Below, piece after piece: positions 8,229 through 15,216 of a stretch of DNA of 36,725 nt (position 1 is its first letter; each line of letters begins with the position of its first letter). The stretch covers positions 1 through 36,725 of the forward strand of contig JAQCJI010000020.1 of NCBI GenBank assembly GCA_027593175.1. Direction: 5' to 3'. Under the pieces are notes generated by a model. The model did no database searches and was not told where the DNA came from. It worked only from the letters and a program-made list of their open reading frames with translations. The translations under genes and the position numbers were made by a program. The stretch comes from Bacteroidota bacterium. Lineage in GTDB: Bacteria; Bacteroidota; Bacteroidia; Cytophagales; Cyclobacteriaceae.

Positions 8229-8681
8229 ATGTCAGCCATGAACGAGACCCTACCCGCTCACGTAATTCTGGATTTCGAAATTGCTTTTGAGCACCGCTAT
8301 GCCAAAGTATGGTTCAATCGAACTAGAAAGACCATCATCTGCGAACTCCTTGCCGACTATGTCCCAATCGAGGATTTTAAAAAAGCCTTTTTGGAAATTG
8401 GAGAACTAGTAAAAACCGGAGGTTTTGAAAAATTTATTTTTGATAAAAGAGCGCTTAGAGCTTTCCATCAGCCTACCATGGAGTGGTATTTTATCCACTG
8501 GAAAAAAGACATGTTGGCCTATGGGGTAAAAACCCATCGCAAAATCCTTCCTGAGGAAAAATGGTTTGAAAAGATGGTACAGATAGCAAAGGCTCAAATC
8601 CTTATCCAATATCCTGACAACATTATAGACCAACTGGATATTGTTTATTGTGATACCATCGAGGCAGCTGTTTTGACCTAA
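8229..8681 (+). CDS. Uncharacterised cytoplasmic protein, about 150 residues
   Basis: I do not recognise this family with confidence. The protein is soluble, mixed alpha/beta in appearance, with an aromatic-rich central segment (FHQPTMEWYFIHW at about 79-91) and no signal peptide. The layout, with an early strand, a helix around VPIEDFKKAFLEIG and a strand in KFIFDKRAL, is vaguely like STAS/SpoIIAA-type proteins, but that is only an impression. A second Met at residue 4 is an alternative start. The stop codon overlaps the ATG of the following flavin reductase remnant (TAATG), indicating that the two were once translationally coupled. Confidence 0.65.
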   Translation: MSAMNETLPAHVILDFEIAFEHRYAKVWFNRTRKTIICELLADYVPIEDFKKAFLEIGELVKTGGFEKFIFDKRALRAFHQPTMEWYFIHWKKDMLAYGVKTHRKILPEEKWFEKMVQIAKAQILIQYPDNIIDQLDIVYCDTIEAAVLT

Positions 8682-8941
8682 TGTGGCAGGCGGGTGCGGC
8701 CCAACTCGCGCAACTTAATCCTGCATTTAGAAGAAACTTGATCAATTGTCTACCCAGCTACAAACCTCTCCACCTAATGGGTACAAGAAGTGCAGCGGGC
8801 ATCCCTAACTTGGCACTTTTTTCTCAACACATTCACTTAGGTGCAGATCCCTCTTTGGTAGGGATCTTGTTTCGTCCCCATACGGTTGACCGCGATAGCC
8901 TGGAAAATTTCTCTAAGAAGAAAAGGGAATCGATGCGATAG
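8681..8941 (+). pseudogene. Truncated flavin reductase family gene (N-terminal remnant)
   Basis: The 86-residue frame resembles the N-terminal third of flavin reductase family proteins (FMN-binding split-barrel), with FRRNLINCLPSYKP, LMGTRS, NLALFSQHIHLGADPSLVGILFRP and a TVDRDSLEN stretch. After that point it diverges into KKKRESMR and stops, whereas full members run to about 200 residues. I read the other two frames down to about 9060 and found no continuation such as the INHV segment, so it looks like a deletion and not a simple frameshift. It starts at a TAATG overlap with the previous gene. A functional short protein cannot be excluded but would lack most of the flavin site. Confidence 0.65.
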
Positions 8942-8984
8942 CACTCCAAACACTTTTTGGGGAAGAAGAAAAAGAGTAGGCCTT

Positions 8985-9021
8985 GGTTTCCCACGTGCGA
9001 GTAGGAAACCCTAATTCCTAC
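8985..9021. repeat. Two overlapping, mutually exclusive hairpins
   Basis: GGTTTCCCAC (8985-8994) can pair with GTAGGAAACC (9001-9010), 9 of 10 pairs with a 6-base loop. The same GTAGGAA (9001-9007) can instead pair with TTCCTAC (9015-9021), 7 of 7 with a 7-base loop. No T-run follows on the plus strand. The element lies between the flavin reductase remnant and guaA. Confidence 0.5.
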
Positions 9022-9084
9022 CTTGAAGCTGAATCAGCTATATAGGCTAAGATGGATTTTATTTTTTAGATAAGTGGCTGATAA

Positions 9085-9101
9085 TCAAATTAAAAATTTG
9101 A
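9085..9101. repeat. A/T-rich palindrome upstream of guaA
   Basis: TCAAATT-AAA-AATTTGA is a perfect 7-bp inverted repeat with a 3-base spacer. It lies about 60 bases before the predicted guaA -7 element, so it could be an operator, but A/T-rich palindromes arise easily by chance. Confidence 0.35.
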
Positions 9102-9161
9102 ATTAAGTACGCCTCAACCCAAAATTTCATCCCTAGGTTTTAGCAAGCGGTAAGCAGTGCT

Positions 9162-9169
9162 TACCTTTG
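9162..9169 (+). promoter_or_regulatory. guaA: -7 promoter element of guaA
   Basis: TACCTTTG matches TAnnTTTG. It ends only three bases before the ATG at 9173, so transcription should start at or next to the start codon. GTTTTAG about 20 bases upstream is a weak -33. Confidence 0.5.
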
Positions 9170-9172
9170 CGA

Positions 9173-10702
9173 ATGGCCCAACAAATCCTCATCCTAGATT
9201 TTGGTTCTCAGTACACCCAGCTTATCGCTCGTCGCGTAAGAGAGCTCAATGTGTACTGCGAAATTCATCCGTACAACAAAGTTCCTGAAATCACCACCGA
9301 TATTAAAGGGATCATCCTTTCTGGCTCCCCCTGTTCGGTGCGGGACGAAGGATCACCCGATGTCAATACGGATGCTTTCCGCGGCAAACTCCCCTTGCTA
9401 GGGGTCTGCTACGGCGCGCAACTCCTTGCCAGTAAGTATGGTGGCGAAGTACTACCTTCTACCATTCGGGAATATGGCCGAGCCAATTTGGATCACATCG
9501 ACCTAAATCAGGATTTATTGAAGGAGATGACCTACGGTTCGCAGGTGTGGATGTCTCATGGGGATACCATCAAGGAACTTCCCGCTGGCTTTGAGGTGCT
9601 TGCAGGCACGGAATCTGTTCGGGTAGCTGCCTTTAAGGTTAGTGGTGAAAAAACCTATGGAATCCAATTTCATCCCGAAGTAACCCACTCTCTGGAGGGT
9701 AAAATATTGCTTCACAACTTTGTAGTAGGGATCTGTGGATGTAGCCAAGACTGGACTTCGGATATCTTTATCGATTCCACCGTAGCTAGCTTAAAGAAAA
9801 AAATAGGAGCCGATAAAGTGGTCATGGGACTTTCTGGTGGAGTGGACTCCTCCGTAGCCGCCACACTCATCCACCGTGCCATCGGAGATCAGTTGACCTG
9901 TGTGTTTGTAGATAACGGCCTCCTTCGCAAAAATGAGTACGAAGAGGTGCTCGATTCGTACATGCACCTGGGACTGAATGTGATTGGCGTAGATTCCAAG
10001 CAACGATTTTACGATGCCCTCGTGGGTTTGACCGACCCAGAAGCCAAAAGAAAGGCCATCGGACGCGTATTTATCGAGGTATTTGACGACGAGGCACATA
10101 AGATTGATGGCGTGAAGTGGCTAGGCCAAGGTACCATCTATCCGGATGTGATCGAGTCAGTTTCGGTGAAAGGTCCCTCCGCGACCATCAAGTCGCACCA
10201 CAACGTGGGTGGCCTACCGGATTTTATGAAATTGTCGGTGGTAGAGCCTTTGAATACCTTGTTCAAAGATGAGGTTCGTGAGGTGGGTCGGGCGCTTGAA
10301 ATCCCTGAAAAAATTATCGGAAGACACCCTTTCCCTGGGCCAGGACTAGCCATCCGAATTTTAGGTGACATCACCGAGGAGAAAGTGAAGATACTACAGG
10401 AAGTAGACTACATCTTTATTCAAGGACTTAAAGAGCATGGCTTGTACGATCAGGTGTGGCAAGCAGGAGCGATTCTATTGCCTATCCAATCTGTCGGGGT
10501 GATGGGGGATGAGCGTACCTACGAGAAAGTAGTGGCGCTACGTGCGGTGGGTTCCGTAGATGGGATGACCGCAGACTGGATTCACTTGCCTTATGAATTT
10601 CTTGCCAAGATGTCGAATGACATTATTAACCGGGTAAAAGGAGTCAACCGCGTCGTATATGACATTTCTTCTAAGCCACCAGCCACTATCGAGTGGGAAT
10701 AA
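9173..10702 (+). CDS. guaA: GMP synthase (glutamine-hydrolysing)
   Basis: GuaA aminates XMP to GMP using glutamine and ATP. The N-terminal class I amidotransferase has the nucleophile C79 (GVCYGAQLL) and H167/E169 (QFHPEV). The ATP-pyrophosphatase domain has the P-loop SGGVDSS at 221-227, and the dimerisation domain includes [14 protein letters not shown] and ends in the typical [10 protein letters not shown]. From the ATG at 9173 the protein is 509 residues, the standard size; an in-frame TTG at 9167 was rejected because it lies inside the predicted -7 element and the family begins at [11 protein letters not shown]. It is transcribed alone and ends at a probable bidirectional terminator shared with the convergent membrane protein gene. 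Confidence 0.97.
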   Translation: MAQQILILDFGSQYTQLIARRVRELNVYCEIHPYNKVPEITTDIKGIILSGSPCSVRDEGSPDVNTDAFRGKLPLLGVCYGAQLLASKYGGEVLPSTIREYGRANLDHIDLNQDLLKEMTYGSQVWMSHGDTIKELPAGFEVLAGTESVRVAAFKVSGEKTYGIQFHPEVTHSLEGKILLHNFVVGICGCSQDWTSDIFIDSTVASLKKKIGADKVVMGLSGGVDSSVAATLIHRAIGDQLTCVFVDNGLLRKNEYEEVLDSYMHLGLNVIGVDSKQRFYDALVGLTDPEAKRKAIGRVFIEVFDDEAHKIDGVKWLGQGTIYPDVIESVSVKGPSATIKSHHNVGGLPDFMKLSVVEPLNTLFKDEVREVGRALEIPEKIIGRHPFPGPGLAIRILGDITEEKVKILQEVDYIFIQGLKEHGLYDQVWQAGAILLPIQSVGVMGDERTYEKVVALRAVGSVDGMTADWIHLPYEFLAKMSNDIINRVKGVNRVVYDISSKPPATIEWE

Positions 10703-10717
10703 GAGGAAGAACAACTA

Positions 10718-10745
10718 AAAAAACCTAGCTAGTGCACGGTTTTTT
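10718..10745. terminator. Probable bidirectional terminator between guaA and the convergent gene
   Basis: AAAAAACC (10718-10725) pairs with GGTTTTTT (10738-10745) around a 12-base loop that contains CTAGCTAG. The T-run serves the plus strand and the A-run the minus strand. The stem is mostly A-T, so it is weak. Confidence 0.5.
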
Positions 10746-10806
10746 GTTTTTAGGTCAACTAGTTTATTTATTAACTAGAAATCTGCTTCCTCCTGTCAAC
10801 TTGAAA

Positions 10807-11265
10807 TTAGGATTTTTTACTCTTGAAGAGCTGCTTTGCTGCCTTTTTTTTGAGGTAGTTGACAAATTCCGAGTAAGCCTCGTGCTCGTGGTTGGAAACG
10901 GAGATAGACTGCTTGTCTTTGAAGACTAGGGTTACTTGCTTGAATTCCCGCTTGTTGGCCAGCACAGTTTCCTCTTCCCAAGCTAGGATTTCAGTGACGG
11001 GATAGGCTTTGGTACTGCCTCTGAGGGGAAGTTTGATTACGATATGCTCTTTCCCTGCCGAGATAAACCGCCATCCTGCCATCATTTTCACAAGCAGCAT
11101 CAACAGAACCACTGTAAGTAGGGAGCTGGCCACCAAATACAGCCATAGTGGGAAACTTCGGTTGTAGGCAAAATCCCTCAAGAAAAGAACCAGCCCAGCC
11201 AATAAAATGAGGATTACCGCGCTTAGGGATATGTAGGTCGATAGCTTTGGTTTAAGAAGGATCAT
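10807..11265 (-). CDS. Small membrane protein with two transmembrane segments and a PH-like tail
   Basis: A 152-residue inner-membrane protein of no recognised family. Two hydrophobic helices span about residues 10-30 and 40-60; the remaining part is a soluble beta-rich domain with a Trp in ILAWEEE, and it ends in a Lys-rich tail. This is the layout of small two-helix proteins with a bacterial PH-like domain, though the sequence is too diverged for a firm call. The ATG at 11265 (MILLKPKL) was preferred over a longer in-frame start at 11382, whose extra part lies entirely within the upstream acpH coding region. The chosen start overlaps the end of acpH by 14 bases, so the two are probably co-transcribed. 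Confidence 0.7.
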   Translation of the reverse strand: MILLKPKLSTYISLSAVILILLAGLVLFLRDFAYNRSFPLWLYLVASSLLTVVLLMLLVKMMAGWRFISAGKEHIVIKLPLRGSTKAYPVTEILAWEEETVLANKREFKQVTLVFKDKQSISVSNHEHEAYSEFVNYLKKKAAKQLFKSKKS

Positions 11266-11838
11266 GGCTTTGGGTAAGTTCTGCAAGAGTTGTGGAGGCA
11301 AAAGTCTCCAAATCTTGGAAAAAAGCCAAGAAAATCGCTTCAATTTCGTCTTCTTTTTCCCAAAGCACTTGGGTAGACTCATTCATTTTGGAATCAAAGC
11401 GTGCACGACGGCTAAGGCCATCCAAGGCGGCTTGAATGCCAGCAGGGTGGCGATAGGCATAGAGCCAGTTTTGAGCTTTCATCCAATGAAACACGACGAA
11501 AGGCTTCGGGGAACTCCTGGGGGTAGGAGGATCCAGGCTGAAAAGCACCAAGGGTGTATCTGAATAGTTTCTCCAATTTTTTACCAAAAAATAGTCAAAA
11601 AAAACATCGGTGATTACCCTCGAATAATGCCCAAATCGAGAGATCAGGAAGGATTGAACCTGCTTGACCAAGGGATGTGAATCGGTGTAGGTATCGATGG
11701 CCCGATGCAGCTGTATGCCGAGTTGCACTTTTTTAGGTATTTTTCCAGCTCCTTTCCTCTGACAAAGGCGGCAATAAAATTACCCACCAGAATTTCTTCT
11801 TGACCAAAAGAAAGATACGCGTGTGCAAGAAAATTCAT
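11252..11838 (-). pseudogene. acpH: Acyl carrier protein phosphodiesterase, interrupted by a -1 frameshift at A_AAA_AAG
   Basis: AcpH-family proteins (DUF479) hydrolyse 4-phosphopantetheine from acyl carrier protein. The gene starts at 11838 with MNFLAHAYLSFG and reads LVGNFIAAFVRGKELEKYLKK, then leaves frame; the continuation QLGIQLHRAIDTYTDSHPLVK is in the -1 frame. The break is in a run of six A on the minus strand (11729-11734), within the heptamer A_AAA_AAG (11728-11734). A -1 slip there, or one additional A, restores a 195-residue protein of normal family length. Options are a sequencing error, a true null mutation, or programmed frameshifting as in E. coli dnaX, which uses the same heptamer. 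The two parts otherwise look well conserved. Confidence 0.8.
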
Positions 11839-11903
11839 CTAAAATTGGGGATGGGAAAACACTAGGCTTATTCCCTAGTTTCAAGGCTAAAGTACAACCA
11901 TTC

Positions 11904-13829
11904 ATGCGGAATTCCCTCGAAGAAATTAAAGTAGGCCTCAAGCTGCTGCAACTGGAGCGGCATGAGGATCTGGCTCAGTACAAAAAAAAGTTTCTCAACA
12001 CCAGCATCGCGGACAAAAAGAAAGAGGGCATCACCTGGCATCCCATCTTGCTAAAAAAAACGAAGATCGGGATGGGCGAGCGACTGATCATCGAGGTGGA
12101 GCGTACCGATATCAACTATCCTTCTTCCTTTAGTTCTGGCAAGTCCGTTTCTTTTTTTTCCACGCAGGATGGCTACCATAGCCCAGAGTTTCGGGTGAAT
12201 GGGGTAGTAAATCAAGCCAAAAAAGACATCCTCATCGTCACGCTTCAGGCGGATGAGGTGCCGGAATGGATGGATTCAGGTAGGCTTGGGGTAGACTTAC
12301 TGTTTGATGAGGCAAGTTACCGAGAGATGGAGTCGGCACTCAAAAAGCTGCTGGTTACCGAAGACCTGCATCTCCTAAAATTTAGGGATCTAGTTTATGG
12401 CGAGGGCCGTCCTTTTTTTGGGGAGGAATTGAAAATTGACCTTCCGGAATTGAATTTCTCGCAAGTACTGGCCTGTCAAAAGATGGAAGCTGCCCAAGAT
12501 ATTGCGGTAGTTCATGGCCCTCCAGGCACAGGCAAGACTACTACCTTGCTGGCTGCGATTGTGCGTGCAACACGGTCAAATCAGCGGATTTTGGTGTGCG
12601 CTCCCAGCAATGCGGCCGTAGACTTGCTGGTAGAAAAGTTGATCGATCGGGGCATAGCTACCCTTCGGATAGGCCATCCTGCACGGGTGGAGGAGAAAAT
12701 CCTCAACCAGACCCTAGATGCTAAGATCGCTTTACATGACAGCTACCGGGACCTGAAGAAGTTGCGCAAGGAAACCGAGTCCTACCTACAGCTGGCGAAG
12801 CAATACAAGCGGAATTTTGGGCCCGAGGAGCGGGCACAGCGCAGGCTCCTATATCAGGAAGTAAGCCGTATTCGAGAGCTGGCAGAGCATTTGGAGGACT
12901 ACATTCGAACCGATATTTACCATAAGACGCAAGTATTTGCCAGTACCTTAGTCGGTGCAGGCTCGCATCACCTCAAAGGGATGGTATTTGATCTGGTGTT
13001 TATTGATGAAGCGGCTCAAGGTTTGGAGGCCGCAACCTGGATTCCAATGTTGAAAGCCAGAAAAGTTGTTTTTGCTGGTGACCACTGCCAGTTGCCTCCC
13101 ACCATCAAGTCCATCGAGGCTTCACGTCAGGGACTATCAACTACCTTGTTTGAAAAAATGATTCAGCGCCATCCCCAGGCTGCGCAAATGCTTCAGGTGC
13201 AGTACCGCCTGCCGGCTACGATTATGGGTTTTTCGAATCAGCAGTTTTATGAGGGGAAACTCCAGGCAGCAGCGAATACGGAAACGCATGCTTTTTCTCC
13301 AGATGAATCTGTAATGGACTGGGTCGATACGGCAGGGGCGGGTTACAGTGAACAGGTGGAGTCTGAAAGCCTCAGTACCTTCAATCCTGAGGAGGCACAG
13401 TTTGCCTGCCAGTACCTCAACGACTGCATCCTTCGCATTGGATTTGGGCTTTTTAAAGAAAAAGGCTGGACAATTGGATTGATTGCTCCTTATTCTGCAC
13501 AGGTGCGCCACTTGCGTCACTTGATTTTTGACACCTATGCCTTTCCCAATTTGAAGGCTTTTTCCGACTTGATTACCATCGATACGGTGGATGGGTTTCA
13601 GGGGCAGGAGCGAGACTTGATGCTGATTTCCCTAACACGCTCCAACGAGCGCGGGGAAATTGGGTTTTTGTCGGACAAACGTCGAATGAATGTGGCTATC
13701 ACCCGCGCCAAGCGAAAATTAATTTTAGTGGGGGATAGTAGCACCTTGGCGCAACACGAATTTTTCGATTCGCTGCTTCGCTATGTTGAAGAAAAAGGGG
13801 CTTACCGGAGTGTCTGGGAGTTTTTATAA
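11904..13829 (+). CDS. Superfamily 1B DNA/RNA helicase, IGHMBP2/SMUBP-2-like
   Basis: A 641-residue ATP-dependent helicase of the UPF1-like group. Motifs in order are Walker A GPPGTGKTT (K211), Walker B FIDEAAQ (D368-E369), GDHCQLPPTI, QYRLP, VDGFQGQERD and NVAITRAKRKL, covering all helicase motifs. The N-terminal 150 residues form a beta-rich region as in IGHMBP2. The ATG at 11904 was chosen; an upstream GTG at 11823 would add 27 residues but would overlap the divergent acpH start. The exact biological role in bacteria is unknown, probably nucleic acid remodelling. Its stop lies four bases from the stop of the convergent DEAD-box gene, with no space for a dedicated terminator. Confidence 0.93.
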   Translation: MRNSLEEIKVGLKLLQLERHEDLAQYKKKFLNTSIADKKKEGITWHPILLKKTKIGMGERLIIEVERTDINYPSSFSSGKSVSFFSTQDGYHSPEFRVNGVVNQAKKDILIVTLQADEVPEWMDSGRLGVDLLFDEASYREMESALKKLLVTEDLHLLKFRDLVYGEGRPFFGEELKIDLPELNFSQVLACQKMEAAQDIAVVHGPPGTGKTTTLLAAIVRATRSNQRILVCAPSNAAVDLLVEKLIDRGIATLRIGHPARVEEKILNQTLDAKIALHDSYRDLKKLRKETESYLQLAKQYKRNFGPEERAQRRLLYQEVSRIRELAEHLEDYIRTDIYHKTQVFASTLVGAGSHHLKGMVFDLVFIDEAAQGLEAATWIPMLKARKVVFAGDHCQLPPTIKSIEASRQGLSTTLFEKMIQRHPQAAQMLQVQYRLPATIMGFSNQQFYEGKLQAAANTETHAFSPDESVMDWVDTAGAGYSEQVESESLSTFNPEEAQFACQYLNDCILRIGFGLFKEKGWTIGLIAPYSAQVRHLRHLIFDTYAFPNLKAFSDLITIDTVDGFQGQERDLMLISLTRSNERGEIGFLSDKRRMNVAITRAKRKLILVGDSSTLAQHEFFDSLLRYVEEKGAYRSVWEFL

Positions 13830-13833
13830 GTCC

Positions 13834-15006
13834 TCATGCTTCTGATTCCTTGCTTGAGCCAGTTGAATCGCTTAGTTTGCCAAAGGCTTCGGCTGGGACC
13901 AAGGTGACCCACTTTCCCATCTTCTTTTGAATAACTTTGAAGTGGTGCTGCTCCTCGGGCGTGATTAGGCTGATCGCATGGCCAGTGGCTCCTGCTCTTC
14001 CCGTACGACCGATGCGGTGGATGTAATCCTTTGGGGAGCGGGGCAGTTCGTAGTTGATCACTAGGGGCAATCCCTGAATGTCGATGCCTCGCGCTGCCAA
14101 GTCGGTAGCTACTAGTACCCTCGTTTTTCCAGACTTAAACTTGGCCAATGCTTCTGTGCGTGCCCCTTGGCTTTTGTCTCCATGGAATGCGACCGCGTGT
14201 ATGCCATTTTTATTCAATTTCACCACCATATTATCGGCTGTACGGATGGAAGAGGCAAAGACCAGGATTTGTTTCCAATCTCCAGATTGAATGAGTTGCC
14301 GAAGAAATGGTCCCTTGGTTTCTTGGCTTACTCGATAGGCTTCCTGAAGGATGGCGTCTGGGGTGAAGTCTGTTGGAGCAACTTGGATTTCAAAAGGGTC
14401 TTTGAGGAGTTGTTGGATAAGGGAAGTAAGCTCCTGGTCTTGAGTTGCTGAAAATAGAAGTGTCTGTTTCTTTTTTGGAGTCAGTTCTAGGAGGTGATCC
14501 ATTTCCTCGCGAAATCCCATTTGCAAGAGTTTGTCCGCTTCATCGATCACCAGGGTGTTGAGGCGTCCGATGCCTACTGCATTCCGACCTACTAGGTCAA
14601 TCAATCTTCCGGGGGTAGCAATTAGTACCTCTACACCACCCAACTTCATCATTTGAGGATTGATGGAGACTCCACCAAAAATAGCTAGGGACTTGATTCG
14701 TCGCGGGAGAAAGCGGCTAAAGTTTTCGGTGACTTCAGCGACTTGAATGGCCAGTTCTCGTGTGGGTACGAGCACGAGAACAGGTACCTGTCGATCTCGT
14801 GGAGCCTCTTGCTGGAGCAGGTGCTGCAGGATGGGGAGGATGTAGGCAGCAGTTTTTCCTGAACCGGTAGGGGCTAGACCTAGGATATCTTTTTTTTGCA
14901 GAATTGCTGGGATAGCCTCAATCTGAATTGGATAGGGGCTTTCATATTTTGCACGTTCGATTGAGCTAAGCAGATCTTTTGACAGTCCTAAGTCGGAAAA
15001 ATTCAT
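13834..15006 (-). CDS. DEAD-box ATP-dependent RNA helicase
   Basis: A 390-residue RNA helicase of the RhlE/DbpA-like bacterial group, acting on ribosomal or messenger RNA structures. The Q motif (F3, Q27), APTGSGKT (K51), PTRELAIQ, TPGRLIDL, DEAD, SAT, DLAARGID and HRIGRTGRAG are all intact. The C-terminal tail after the helicase core is short (about 50 residues) and not strongly basic, so the target is not predictable. The start at 15006 (MNFSDLGLSK) fits the Q-motif position of the family; an upstream in-frame Met (15090) would add 28 unrelated residues. It is divergent from the haem lipoprotein gene and convergent with the SF1 helicase. Confidence 0.95.
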   Translation of the reverse strand: MNFSDLGLSKDLLSSIERAKYESPYPIQIEAIPAILQKKDILGLAPTGSGKTAAYILPILQHLLQQEAPRDRQVPVLVLVPTRELAIQVAEVTENFSRFLPRRIKSLAIFGGVSINPQMMKLGGVEVLIATPGRLIDLVGRNAVGIGRLNTLVIDEADKLLQMGFREEMDHLLELTPKKKQTLLFSATQDQELTSLIQQLLKDPFEIQVAPTDFTPDAILQEAYRVSQETKGPFLRQLIQSGDWKQILVFASSIRTADNMVVKLNKNGIHAVAFHGDKSQGARTEALAKFKSGKTRVLVATDLAARGIDIQGLPLVINYELPRSPKDYIHRIGRTGRAGATGHAISLITPEEQHHFKVIQKKMGKWVTLVPAEAFGKLSDSTGSSKESEA

Positions 15007-15087
15007 AGTAGGTATTTTGCGTAAAGTTAGGGGAAGTATGGAAAAGCCTTTCCTTTTTCCGTTCAAGTGAACCAAACTTTGCCCTTG

Positions 15088-15109
15088 CAAATTGGAATGC
15101 TTCCATTTG
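15088..15109. repeat. Short hairpin between divergent genes
   Basis: CAAAT/ATTTG and GGAA/TTCC form a 9-bp stem with one bulged T and a 3-base loop. It lies in the 210-base gap between the DEAD-box helicase and the haem lipoprotein, where both promoters must be. Its function is unknown. Confidence 0.3.
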
Positions 15110-15216
15110 ATGATTTCTTCTTGTAATTCAGAAGAATAAAAACCAAATTAGTTCTGTCCTGAATGCTTTGGATTCTTTTTTCCTCATTTGTTTAAATCCA
15201 AAATACCTGATTGATT

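Noticed and set aside
9167-9172. TTG start for guaA
   Set aside because: The codon is part of the predicted -7 element, and GuaA proteins begin with the Met at 9173.
10732-10929. A plus-strand frame opposite the small membrane protein gene
   Set aside because: It overlaps the 3' end of a better-supported minus-strand gene with membrane segments and operon context; its leucine-rich translation is a reverse-strand artefact.
11266-11382. Longer N-terminus of the small membrane protein
   Set aside because: The extra 39 residues lie within the acpH coding sequence in another frame and precede a natural start next to the first membrane segment.
11823-11903. GTG start extending the SF1 helicase by 27 residues
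   Set aside because: It would overlap the divergent acpH start codon, and the extra residues resemble nothing in the family; the ATG at 11904 is preferred.
15007-15090. Longer N-terminus of the DEAD-box helicase
   Set aside because: The Q motif lies at the expected distance from the Met at 15006; the extra 28 residues are not helicase-like and a hairpin lies in this stretch.
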